From Fen-1298 sp963833465 (lineage in GTDB: Bacteria > Bacteroidota > Ignavibacteria > UBA10030): a stretch of DNA of 64,000 nt. The DNA is taken from the NCBI GenBank assembly GCA_963833465.1, contig CAWHXW010000003.1:496001-560000 (forward strand). The letters are read 5' to 3'. Of this stretch, positions 56,106 to 64,000 are shown in pieces. The notes beneath the pieces are model-generated. The model was not told where the DNA came from. It searched no databases and was given only the letters and a program-made list of their open reading frames with translations. Both the position numbers and the translations under genes were made by a program. Position 1 is the stretch's first letter. Every line of letters begins with the position of its first letter.

Positions 56106-57425
56106 CTATGCAATTATATGCTGCGGTCCATGTTTTACTTCTCGTACTAGAAGATATACATATAAAATACCAAGCAGTAAATAAATTAAACTGAAGAGAA
56201 TGATTGAAAAACAAATTTCGCCTGCGGTTACTGTGGTTGAATATGCATCTGATGTTCTTAAAAGACCATAAACAATCCATGGCTGGCGACCGACTTCTGT
56301 CGTAATCCATCCGAGCTGGCAGGCGACAAGCGGTAAAGGGATAGACCAGACAAAAAGCCGAAGCAACCACTTTGTTTCAAATAATTTTTTTCTACGAAGT
56401 TGTATTGATGAATAGAATGTAACGACAATAAAGTACAATCCCAGAATGACCATATTGTGAAATGAAACGAAGGTCAACCAAAGCGGCGGAATATTTTCAG
56501 GTGGAAAATCATTGATACCTTTAACCTGCGCATGGACATCACCAAATGTCATCCAGCTAAGAAGTCCTGACAGTTCTATTTTTGCTCGCAACTCGGGCGG
56601 TTTCGTGAAAGGAATTGCAAACAAGATAAGAGGTGCTCCCGATTGCGTTGCATAGAGTCCTTCAATAGCTGCAAACTTCTCTGGCTGAGTGCGTGCAACC
56701 TGTCTTGCATGTTCATCTCCAAACGGCATCAGTTCCAGCAGAGAAGCAATTAACCCAAAAATGATGGCTATTCTCATTGCTCGTTGTGCAAGTTCAGTTT
56801 CTTTCCCTTTTAAAATGATATATGCTGAGATACCTGCTACAAAAAAAGCTCCGGCAATTAATGCTGCATCCACAGTATGTAGGTAACGAATTATTGTCGA
56901 TGGATTAAATACAGCATCATAAAAACTTGTCATCTCTGCCCTGCCGTTTCTCAGAATATATCCTGCTGGAGTTTGCTGCCATGAATTTGCTACGATAATC
57001 CAAAACGCCGAGATAGTTGCTCCGATAGCTACCATCAAAATAGAAAACCAGTGAACAAACCTAGAGACTTTATTACGTCCGAAAAGATATAAGCCAAGGA
57101 ATCCGGATTCGAGAAAAAATGCAAAGATACCTTCAGCGGCAAGCGGAGCGCCGAAAATGTCGCCCACAAATTTTGAATATACAGCCCAATTAGTTCCAAA
57201 TTGGAATTCCATAACAATGCCTGTTGCAACTCCAACTGCAAATGTTAATGCAAGTAATTTTCCGAAAAACTTTCCCATACGAGTGTACATTTCGTCCTTT
57301 CTTCGCCAGCCAATTCCTTCCATAATCACAAGTAGCCATGCGAGCCCGATTGAAATCGGAGGGAAGAGGAAATGAAATCCGATAGTCAACGCAAATTGTA
57401 AACGAGCAAGTAAAAGTGTATCCAT
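56106..57425 (-). CDS. cydA: cytochrome bd quinol oxidase subunit I
   Basis: The 439-residue protein has the haem-ligand His18 in LARLQFALTIGFHFLFPPISIG, the GWITTEVGRQPWIVYGLLRT quinol-oxidase signature and about nine helices. The Q-loop is short, as in cyanide-insensitive-type bd oxidases. It oxidises quinol and reduces oxygen at low tension, protecting oxygen-sensitive enzymes such as PFOR. The cupin gene lies 21 bases upstream on the same strand. Confidence 0.93.
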   Translation of the reverse strand: MDTLLLARLQFALTIGFHFLFPPISIGLAWLLVIMEGIGWRRKDEMYTRMGKFFGKLLALTFAVGVATGIVMEFQFGTNWAVYSKFVGDIFGAPLAAEGIFAFFLESGFLGLYLFGRNKVSRFVHWFSILMVAIGATISAFWIIVANSWQQTPAGYILRNGRAEMTSFYDAVFNPSTIIRYLHTVDAALIAGAFFVAGISAYIILKGKETELAQRAMRIAIIFGLIASLLELMPFGDEHARQVARTQPEKFAAIEGLYATQSGAPLILFAIPFTKPPELRAKIELSGLLSWMTFGDVHAQVKGINDFPPENIPPLWLTFVSFHNMVILGLYFIVVTFYSSIQLRRKKLFETKWLLRLFVWSIPLPLVACQLGWITTEVGRQPWIVYGLLRTSDAYSTTVTAGEICFSIILFSLIYLLLGILYVYLLVREVKHGPQHIIA

Positions 57426-57446
57426 AAAAAGTTCTCTAATTCATTT

Positions 57447-57827
57447 TTAAAATGTGGAATTTAAATTATTCTCTCGGTGTACAATATCAGGTGAAAAAGC
57501 GGGAAGGCATATAGCGATATATTCTGCGCCATGAGGTTCTGGTGTACTATACTGAACCCATTCTCCTTTTGTAACTATAACCGCTTGTCCGGCTGTGGCG
57601 TCAATTGAAACAGTTTTTGTCACTACGTGCACCGTGCCTCGAGTTACAATCGTGTATTCATCAAATTCGGGGGTTTGCCCTGGTTCGATCCATCCACAAG
57701 GACTTTTCATCCGTGCAATGCTAACGATACTCGTTCCGGTGTTAACCCTGCCTATGAATTCTTCGATAACCTTTGGTTTATTTCCGGCAGCTTTTATAAC
57801 AGATGGGGATTGAATAAGTGTTGGCAT
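57447..57827 (-). CDS. cupin-domain protein
   Basis: The 126-residue protein forms a single cupin barrel: TPEFDEYTIVTRGTVHVV contains the acidic metal-binding motif 1 in altered form, and PHGAEYIAICLPAF is motif 2. The classical first His pair is absent, so metal binding may differ. The function is unknown. It sits between a K+ channel gene and cydA, all leftward with short gaps, so it is probably co-transcribed with cydAB. Confidence 0.65.
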   Translation of the reverse strand: MPTLIQSPSVIKAAGNKPKVIEEFIGRVNTGTSIVSIARMKSPCGWIEPGQTPEFDEYTIVTRGTVHVVTKTVSIDATAGQAVIVTKGEWVQYSTPEPHGAEYIAICLPAFSPDIVHRENNLNSTF

Positions 57828-57867
57828 AATACAACCTTTCTATACCAAGGGATTGTAGAAAGAATTA

Positions 57868-58869
57868 TTACTTCGATAATTTTGCCCGCAGAATTTCAAG
57901 TTGCTCTGGATTTCCTATTACGATAAGAGTATCTCCTGTATTGATGATAGTATTAGGCGGAGGATTAAAAATGAAATCCCGTTCACCTGTTCCGCGCCGC
58001 ATAGAAACAAGCACGATGTCAGAAGATGCGAGTGCGTCGCAGCTTTCTAACGGCTTGCCTTGATAATTTGTTGTCGCTCCAATTTTCACTTCATCTACAC
58101 GCAGTGCAGAACTATCACGCATCATAGAATCTAAAAATGTTGTAGTATCTGGACGAATCAATTCTGATGCCATTCGCAAACCGCCAATATACGGAGCAGA
58201 CACAGCCGAATTAGCGCCGCTGCGGAAAAATTTTTCTCGTACTTCAATTTCATCTACCTTTGCCACGATACGAAGCTTGGGATTTAATCCCCGTGCTGTG
58301 ATAACAACGAATAAATTGTCTTTGTCTTCCGGTAATGTGCTTACAAGTCCAATAGCTCGATCTATGCCCGCCGAACGTAAAACGTCGTCGTTTGAAGCAT
58401 CGCCTTCGACGGTTGGGATGCCGCGGTCGATAAGAGTTTGCACTTTTTTTGGATCTTTCTCAACAGCTACGACTTTCCTTTTTGTCCTAATAAGTTCTTC
58501 TAAAACATAGTGTCCGTTTTTTCCAGCACCGCAAAGAATATAATGGTGAGATATTTTTTTTATAGTGCGTTCCATTTTTCGTCTCCTAATAATTCCGCCT
58601 ATGCCTCCTTGCACGATGAATTGTGTTAACTCTGAGATTCCGTATAGGATAATGCCCATACCGCCTAGGATTAAAAAAATAGTAAAGACACGTCCGGCAT
58701 TCGTTAACGGGTGCACTTCTCCGTAACCGACGGTCGCAAGCGTTATCACTGACATATACAATGAATCGAAAAGCGACCAACCCTCAATGAAATGATAGCC
58801 GAGCGTTCCAGCAATGAGTATGAGCAAGAGCAGATAAATTATTTGAAGTGCGTTGCGTGCAGCATTCAT
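57868..58869 (-). CDS. potassium channel with RCK domains
   Basis: The 333-residue protein has two membrane helices flanking the selectivity filter TVGYG (residues 46-50). A Rossmann RCK-N domain follows (HYILCGAGKNGHYVLEELI, VAVEKDP, VEGDASNDDVLRSAG), then an RCK-C domain (NTIINTGDTLIVIG). This is the MthK/TrkA-N channel architecture, gated by ligand or Ca2+ binding. It sits between the Lon-like protease gene and the cupin gene on the minus strand. Confidence 0.88.
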   Translation of the reverse strand: MNAARNALQIIYLLLLILIAGTLGYHFIEGWSLFDSLYMSVITLATVGYGEVHPLTNAGRVFTIFLILGGMGIILYGISELTQFIVQGGIGGIIRRRKMERTIKKISHHYILCGAGKNGHYVLEELIRTKRKVVAVEKDPKKVQTLIDRGIPTVEGDASNDDVLRSAGIDRAIGLVSTLPEDKDNLFVVITARGLNPKLRIVAKVDEIEVREKFFRSGANSAVSAPYIGGLRMASELIRPDTTTFLDSMMRDSSALRVDEVKIGATTNYQGKPLESCDALASSDIVLVSMRRGTGERDFIFNPPPNTIINTGDTLIVIGNPEQLEILRAKLSK

Positions 58870-58917
58870 ATTGTATAAGGAATTTTCCCTAAATGTTCTT
58901 TTGCAAGAAGATTAAGA

Positions 58918-61398
58918 TTAGCTGCGGCTTTCAAATTTTTTCCAGTCGTTGGCATAGCGCTGAAGTTTATTATCGACAAGCGCGTAGATAGTACCGGATT
59001 CAAAAGTATTGTCAAATTTCTTTTTCCCAGCTTTCTGTCCGGTTAGAATTTCAATTCCTTCATCAATGGATTTTATAGCATAGATAGAGAATTTCTTTTT
59101 CTCAACTGCTTCGTAAATTTCCTCACGAAGCATTAGGTCATCCACATTTTGGATCGGAATGATAACACCTTGTTTGCCTGTCAATCCGCGCGCTTTGCAG
59201 ACGTTGTAGAATCCTTCAATTTTAAAATTCACACCGCCAATCGGCTGAATTTCACCTTTCTGATTTACCGAACCCGTTACGGCAATGTCTTGACGAATTG
59301 GGACATCTGAAAGACTCGAAAGTATAGCATAGATTTCAGTAGATGATGCACTATCGCCGTCAATGCCGCCGTATGATTGTTCGAATGTAATGCTTGCATC
59401 CATAATCAGTGGTTTGTTTTGTGCAAACATGCTTCTAAAAAATCCGCTAAGTATTGCCACGCCCTTATTGTGCGTTGGGCCACTCAACTCTGCCTCGCGT
59501 TCTATATTGATAATACCGTTCCGTCCGAGCGATGTGCGGGCTGTAATGCGGGATGGTTTTCCGAATTCATATTCGCTAATATCGTAAACTGAAAGCCCGT
59601 TCACTTGCCCTACATGTGCGCCATCTGTATCGATCATAATTGTACCATTATAGATCATTTCTTGGATTTTTTCTTCTACCAATTTCACACGATAGATCCG
59701 TTCATCCAATGTTTGTTCAATATGTTTGCATAGAACAATATCGGCTTTTTCTTTTCGCGCCCAGTAGCTGGCTTCACGTGCTACGTCGGCAATGATATTG
59801 AAACGTGTAGAAATTTTTTGTCGGCGTCCTGCAAGCCGTACGCCAAACTCAATAATTTGTGCTATAGCGGAATTATCAAAAGGAAGCAGTTTCTCGTCAT
59901 CACAAATCATTTTGACGAAGCGCATGTACTGAGCCATAGTATTTTTTGTTTTAGGCATCTCAAAATCAAAGTCAGCACGGATTTTAAAAATCTTCTTAAA
60001 ATCGTCGTCGCGGAAATATAACAGGTTGTACAAATCCGTCTCACCGATCATTATCACTTTCACATTAATCTCAATCGGTTCCGGTTTCAAGCTTGCAGCG
60101 GAAAATCCAAACAATGGTTCGTATGTTTGAATATCAATCAGTCCATTGCGCAGTGTGCGTTTTAAATCCTGCCAAACACCCGGTTCGATCAGCACATCTA
60201 ACGCGTTAAGAACAAGATATCCGCCGTCTGCTCGTAGAAGCGAACCGGCTTTAATTTTAGTAAAATCAGTGCGCCATACTCCACTTTTCTCAACATCGCG
60301 GTCCACTATACCAAATATATTTTTGTACTTTGGATTTGTTTCAATAACAATTGGAACATGATCAGCTTCTGAATTATCCACTAATACGTTGACTTGAAAT
60401 TCTAAATAATTATCTTCTTCTTTCTCTTGTCCGCTTCCTTCTTCTTGTTGTGCTTCTTGATTTGGAAAAGCTATTTGTTGTTTGCGAAATCGGTCAAGAT
60501 TATTCCGTATGTTTATTCGCACTTCTTCAAAGTACTGATGTAATTTGGACTGTTTGTGAGTAGTTCTTAGAACCCCTATGGCTTCATCAACCGCCGGCAT
60601 AACAAGTTGTTCTTCTAATCCGTTTAACGACACTTGTACTTTTTTTTCTATATTCCGCAATTCACGAAAAACAGTCGCCATTTGCTTCTCCAAATCCGTC
60701 AACACATCTCGCATGGCATCAAACTGCTCTTTGCTGAATTCATTTTTCTGTACTAGCATTTCTATCTGATCCAAACCCATTGGTGTGCCGTTCACGACTG
60801 GTACAATGTCTGGCCGCATCGAGTTGCCGGTTTGTACTTGCACAAGATCAAAACCGCGTTCTTTTACGCGGCGCTCAAAATCTTTCAGAACGCTTTTCTG
60901 TCGTTCTTGAAAATGCATTACTAATTTTTTTCGCGCCTGCTGGTACCGTTGACTTTCATAAACGGAAGGAATGTCCTTCAATAATTCCTTAATAAAATTA
61001 TCCATGTCCTGCTTGAGTCCACGTCCTTGACCGGCAGGAAGAGAGACGGCAATCGGCGTATCCGGGTGTTTGAAATTGTACACATAGCAATGGTCTTTCA
61101 TCTGATTCGGTTTCTTTTCAAAATCCTGCAGGAGACGCTTGATAGTGGTAGTACGTCCCGTGCCGGTAATGCCGGTAACAAAAATGTTATAACCGTAGTG
61201 TTCCATCTCTAATCCGACGCGTAGTGCGCGTAAAGCACGTTCCTGTCCGATGATTTCGCGAGTCGGATGGATGTCATCTGTTGATTTAATACCGAGTGAT
61301 TTTGGGTCGCATTGCCAGCGCAGTTTATGAATCTGCAATGATTTGTGAATTGGTGCTGATTTATAAGAATTTGTGGAGATAATGGGTTTCTTTTTCAT
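58918..61398 (-). CDS. Lon-like ATP-dependent protease (AAA_32 family)
   Basis: The 826-residue protein has a Walker A variant GITGTGRTTTIKRLL, with Arg where Lys is usual, as is common in this family. A long coiled-coil insertion follows (about 180-330). The Walker B region has a DGGYLVLNA stretch. The C-terminal Lon protease domain has catalytic Ser683 (GDSAS) and Lys726 (GGVNFKIEGF). It probably degrades or remodels cytosolic proteins; partners are unknown. It starts with ATG and runs leftward between nth and the K+ channel. Confidence 0.88.
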   Translation of the reverse strand: MKKKPIISTNSYKSAPIHKSLQIHKLRWQCDPKSLGIKSTDDIHPTREIIGQERALRALRVGLEMEHYGYNIFVTGITGTGRTTTIKRLLQDFEKKPNQMKDHCYVYNFKHPDTPIAVSLPAGQGRGLKQDMDNFIKELLKDIPSVYESQRYQQARKKLVMHFQERQKSVLKDFERRVKERGFDLVQVQTGNSMRPDIVPVVNGTPMGLDQIEMLVQKNEFSKEQFDAMRDVLTDLEKQMATVFRELRNIEKKVQVSLNGLEEQLVMPAVDEAIGVLRTTHKQSKLHQYFEEVRINIRNNLDRFRKQQIAFPNQEAQQEEGSGQEKEEDNYLEFQVNVLVDNSEADHVPIVIETNPKYKNIFGIVDRDVEKSGVWRTDFTKIKAGSLLRADGGYLVLNALDVLIEPGVWQDLKRTLRNGLIDIQTYEPLFGFSAASLKPEPIEINVKVIMIGETDLYNLLYFRDDDFKKIFKIRADFDFEMPKTKNTMAQYMRFVKMICDDEKLLPFDNSAIAQIIEFGVRLAGRRQKISTRFNIIADVAREASYWARKEKADIVLCKHIEQTLDERIYRVKLVEEKIQEMIYNGTIMIDTDGAHVGQVNGLSVYDISEYEFGKPSRITARTSLGRNGIINIEREAELSGPTHNKGVAILSGFFRSMFAQNKPLIMDASITFEQSYGGIDGDSASSTEIYAILSSLSDVPIRQDIAVTGSVNQKGEIQPIGGVNFKIEGFYNVCKARGLTGKQGVIIPIQNVDDLMLREEIYEAVEKKKFSIYAIKSIDEGIEILTGQKAGKKKFDNTFESGTIYALVDNKLQRYANDWKKFESRS

Positions 61399-61502
61399 AG
61401 CTCGTTTACATTTGTAATAGCAAGTAATATGTTATCTCGATAATACGGAAAAGAGGTATAAGTTTCAAACATATCAAACATATGAATTTCTCAATTGGTT
61501 TT

Positions 61503-62141
61503 TCAATGAGGTTGCGGGATTAATTTATTGTTTTTGTAGTACTCGCATACACGGTTCATTACACATTCTGTGCAGTTTGGCTTTGTCGGTCTGCATAAAT
61601 CCCGACCAAGGAATGAAAAAGACATTCCAGCTGCATTCCAATATTTACTCGGAATAATTTCCATCAATGCCTTTTCTATTTTTTCAGATGTGTTTTCTGC
61701 AGTGATACCGAGACGCGGCACCACACGAATAACATGCAAATCAACGATGATGCCTTGCGGTGTTCCCCCTGCTTCGCGAATAATCACGTTTGCAGATTTT
61801 CTGCCGATGCCTGGAAGTTCTGTTAACTCTTTTATAGTGAGTGGTATTTCCTTTTTATTTCTTAAAACTTGAGAGATATGCACAAGCCAATCTGCCTTTT
61901 TCCGAAATCCTCTTACAGATTTGATAAATGGAAATAATTCTTCCTTGTGCGCGGCTGCAAGATGTTTCATCGAAGGAAATTGCTTAAACAGCTCTGGAGC
62001 CAGCTTATTCACTGTTGCATCAGTAGTTTGAGAAGAAAGCACCACCATAATTACAAGCTGATAAGTGTTTGCGTATTCTAGTGGATGTTTTTTCTTTCCA
62101 TACTTCTTAAAAAGCAATTGAAGCTGAGGAAGATAATTCAT
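61503..62141 (-). CDS. nth: endonuclease III
   Basis: The 212-residue DNA glycosylase has the helix-hairpin-helix LPGIGRKSANVI with catalytic Lys115, Asp134 in IVDLHVIRV, and a C-terminal [4Fe-4S] site (CRPTKPNCTECVMNRVC). It removes oxidised pyrimidines in base-excision repair. It is shorter at the ends than some homologues but carries all key residues. Confidence 0.92.
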   Translation of the reverse strand: MNYLPQLQLLFKKYGKKKHPLEYANTYQLVIMVVLSSQTTDATVNKLAPELFKQFPSMKHLAAAHKEELFPFIKSVRGFRKKADWLVHISQVLRNKKEIPLTIKELTELPGIGRKSANVIIREAGGTPQGIIVDLHVIRVVPRLGITAENTSEKIEKALMEIIPSKYWNAAGMSFSFLGRDLCRPTKPNCTECVMNRVCEYYKNNKLIPQPH

Positions 62142-62248
62142 AGTTATTTTATGTCTAGTTTTTTAATGATGTGACTTAATGATGTTTATTTATGTGTAAA
62201 GAAATTATCGGCATGGAATTATTTGGAATTAATTTATAAAGATTTTAA

Positions 62249-63169
62249 TTATTGTGTTGTAGTAAATAATCCATCATTGATTGACGGCAGATTACAGAAT
62301 GTTTTTAGTTGTGGAAATGCAGCAAGCAGGTTTGCCGGTGCGTTCAGATTTTTTAAGGGGTGCAAGGCATGTTCAACTTGTCTACCATTGACAAGCGAGA
62401 ATGCCTGACGATCATTATGAAATACAACATACGTTGTTTGTGCGTTGAGGGATCTAATTTTATGAACAAGGTCTTGCAATTCTTCTTCGCTATAAGGATA
62501 CAGGTAGCGGTCGTTACTTTTCGGCTTATTCCATTCCGCTCTATTGCGCCCCATCATCCGGAAATATGCAACACCATCCCATGCTAGAGAATTAAACGGC
62601 ATATGATTTGGCAATCGCGGTAAATCAATATTGACAAGGTTAAAACCATTTTCTTGACAGAACTTATAAACCAGTTCTTCATTCCATGATCTGTGCCGGA
62701 CATCAAGAAACAAACTATCTTCAGGAAATGCCGCACGAAGCTTCATTAAGTAGGCAAGCCGAGAATTTGACATTGAAAAGGCAGATGGAAACTGAATCAA
62801 CAATCCTCTTAATATTTTTACATCGCGTAACGGATCCAAAAATCGATGAAACGCTAATACATCTTTCTTGGTTGCGTTAAAAGTGTGTGTGAAACCGCGA
62901 AAAAGTTTTACAGTGAAAACAAATTGTTTATTCGCTCTTACATCTTTTATCCATTGTAAAGATTGTTCTGGAGATAACGATGATGTATAAAAGGTTGCAT
63001 TCACTTCAACAATATCAAAAAACCGGCTGTAATATTCTAGTTTGCGAAATCCTTTTTCCAGTCTTGATGGATAGAATACTTTATCAAATGATGGCAATTC
63101 CCAGCCGCCCATACCAATAAATATATTATCGGAAAATTCTTTTTTTGGTTGATTATCAACTAGTGCCAA
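62249..63169 (-). CDS. DUF72-family protein
   Basis: The 306-residue TIM-barrel-like protein of the YecE/DUF72 family starts IFIGMGGWELPSFDKVFYPSRL. It has LEYYSRFFDIVEVNATFYTSS, LLIQFPSAFSMS and a C-terminal YVVFHNDRQAFSLVNGRQ. The function is unknown in the family. It follows the CorC-like gene and precedes nth, all on the minus strand. Confidence 0.85.
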   Translation of the reverse strand: MALVDNQPKKEFSDNIFIGMGGWELPSFDKVFYPSRLEKGFRKLEYYSRFFDIVEVNATFYTSSLSPEQSLQWIKDVRANKQFVFTVKLFRGFTHTFNATKKDVLAFHRFLDPLRDVKILRGLLIQFPSAFSMSNSRLAYLMKLRAAFPEDSLFLDVRHRSWNEELVYKFCQENGFNLVNIDLPRLPNHMPFNSLAWDGVAYFRMMGRNRAEWNKPKSNDRYLYPYSEEELQDLVHKIRSLNAQTTYVVFHNDRQAFSLVNGRQVEHALHPLKNLNAPANLLAAFPQLKTFCNLPSINDGLFTTTQ

Positions 63170-63215
63170 GGGATTTAATTAATTGGTTATAATTGAAATT
63201 TAAAAGCAATGATTT

Positions 63216-64000
63216 TTAAGATCCAGTTCCTTCTTCGTTGGATATTGGTAATTTCTTTATCCTAACTGATTCAACAGCATTATTGACGACTTTTTCTGTT
63301 ATAAACTCTATGCCGTTTAGTTGCAAACATTCACCTATTGTTGGAATATGTCCGAGTCGTTCAATTATCAATCCGCCAATTGAACGAATATCAAGAGGCG
63401 AAAGCTCAATAGAAAAAAGTCGTTCAATGTCGCTTGTATTAAGATAACCTGCGACAATAAATTCATTCTCTCCAATTTTTACAACGTCGGGTGTTTCTCG
63501 ATCATGTTCATCTTGGATATTACCTACAAGTTCTTCCAGCACATTCTCTAATGTGATAATACCTGCTGTGCCGCCATATTCATCAGCAAGAATAATCATA
63601 TGAGTTTTTTTTTGAAGACTTGTGGTTAGTACTTTTTCGAGTGTAGCTGTTTCCGGTAGAAAAGTGGCATCCCGAAGTACAGAGTCCAAAGTAAAATCGG
63701 GCTTGAGATGCTTATCCTGTTTAAAAATGTCTTTGGTATAAACGATACCGATGATATTATCAATCGTGTCTTTGAAGACAGGAAAACGGGAAAACTTATT
63801 TGTGCGCATTATTGTGATAGTTTCCTTGATCGGGGTCTGAAGAGATAATGCGACAATTTCTCTTCTGGGTATCATCGAATGTCGTGCTTGTTTCTTGTGA
63901 AAGTCCATGGCATTTAGTGTAATATTTCGAGTAGTAATAGATACGTGAGTGTCGCGGGAAAGAATCAAGCGGAGTTCTTCCTCTGTATGAGCTAATTCAG
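63216..64000 (-). CDS. CorC/CNNM-type CBS-domain protein, 5' end outside window
   Basis: The minus-strand frame is open to the window edge (ELAHTEEELRLILSRD before the internal start at 63968). The visible part has a CBS pair (SMIPRREIVALSLQTPI; FSRFPVFKDTIDNIIGIVYTKDI) and the C-terminal CorC_HlyC domain (ADEYGGTAGIITLENVLEELVGNIQDEHD; SIGGLIIERLGHIP). The N-terminal DUF21 membrane domain should lie beyond base 64000. These proteins are linked to Mg2+/Co2+ transport. Confidence 0.88.
   Translation of the reverse strand, partial: ELAHTEEELRLILSRDTHVSITTRNITLNAMDFHKKQARHSMIPRREIVALSLQTPIKETITIMRTNKFSRFPVFKDTIDNIIGIVYTKDIFKQDKHLKPDFTLDSVLRDATFLPETATLEKVLTTSLQKKTHMIILADEYGGTAGIITLENVLEELVGNIQDEHDRETPDVVKIGENEFIVAGYLNTSDIERLFSIELSPLDIRSIGGLIIERLGHIPTIGECLQLNGIEFITEKVVNNAVESVRIKKLPISNEEGTGS

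Noticed and set aside
1..64000. CRISPR arrays, insertion sequences, prophage or rRNA genes
   Set aside because: I found no repeat-spacer pattern, transposase, phage protein or rRNA segment in the window.

Overview
The window is AT-rich, densely packed bacterial DNA. Its content suggests an anaerobe or microaerophile of the Bacteroidota/Chlorobiota (Ignavibacteria-like) side of the tree. The evidence is a NifJ-type pyruvate:ferredoxin oxidoreductase, a citramalate route to isoleucine, a phosphoglycerate-mutase-like candidate homoserine kinase, oxygen-independent HemN and a cytochrome bd oxidase. This placement is inferred from gene content and protein style only; no rRNA is present.

Left end (1-5.2 kb): a metal and metalloid island. 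It holds the 3' part of arsM, a nitroreductase, a CDF cation exporter, arsC, the mercury-methylation pair hgcA-hgcB, and a C_GCAxxG_C_C-family cysteine protein. Then come prfC, nifJ with a dihydroorotate-dehydrogenase-like gene, a DksA-type zinc-finger gene, hemN, a HbpS/GlcG-like gene and a decayed HAD hydrolase (5.3-15.1 kb).

Centre (15.2-45.5 kb): one co-directional amino-acid supercluster. It starts with a sigma70-like promoter and a leader ORF packed with Leu/Ile/Val codons, followed by mutually exclusive RNA stems. The order is ilvD, ilvB, ilvN, gltB, gltD, a dapF-like gene, ilvC, cimA, a DAHP synthase, leuA, a racemase-like gene, leuC, a Tam-like methyltransferase, leuD, proC, leuB, hom, thrA, a candidate homoserine kinase, then nim, osmC and lysE, and thrC. 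Together these make Leu, Ile, Val, Thr and Pro, and enter the aromatic pathway, with GltBD supplying glutamate as amino donor.

Right end (45.5-64 kb): a MarR-controlled-looking redox cluster (marR, FMN reductase, DoxX, a muconolactone-isomerase-like gene, YceI) with a perfect 21-bp palindrome after marR. It is followed by pfkA, two sensor kinases, a short asparaginase-domain gene, tRNA-Val and a TerB-like gene. A leftward block then runs from a CorC-like gene through DUF72, nth, a Lon-like protease, a K+ channel and a cupin to cydA-cydB.

Several otherwise well-conserved genes (hgcA, the DHOD-like gene, the HbpS-like gene, leuA, thrA twice, yceI, probably doxX) carry single- or double-base frame breaks. 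Five of these fall exactly on CAGGTAC/GTACCTG. That points to a motif-linked sequencing or base-modification artefact rather than gene decay, and these genes are annotated across the break.
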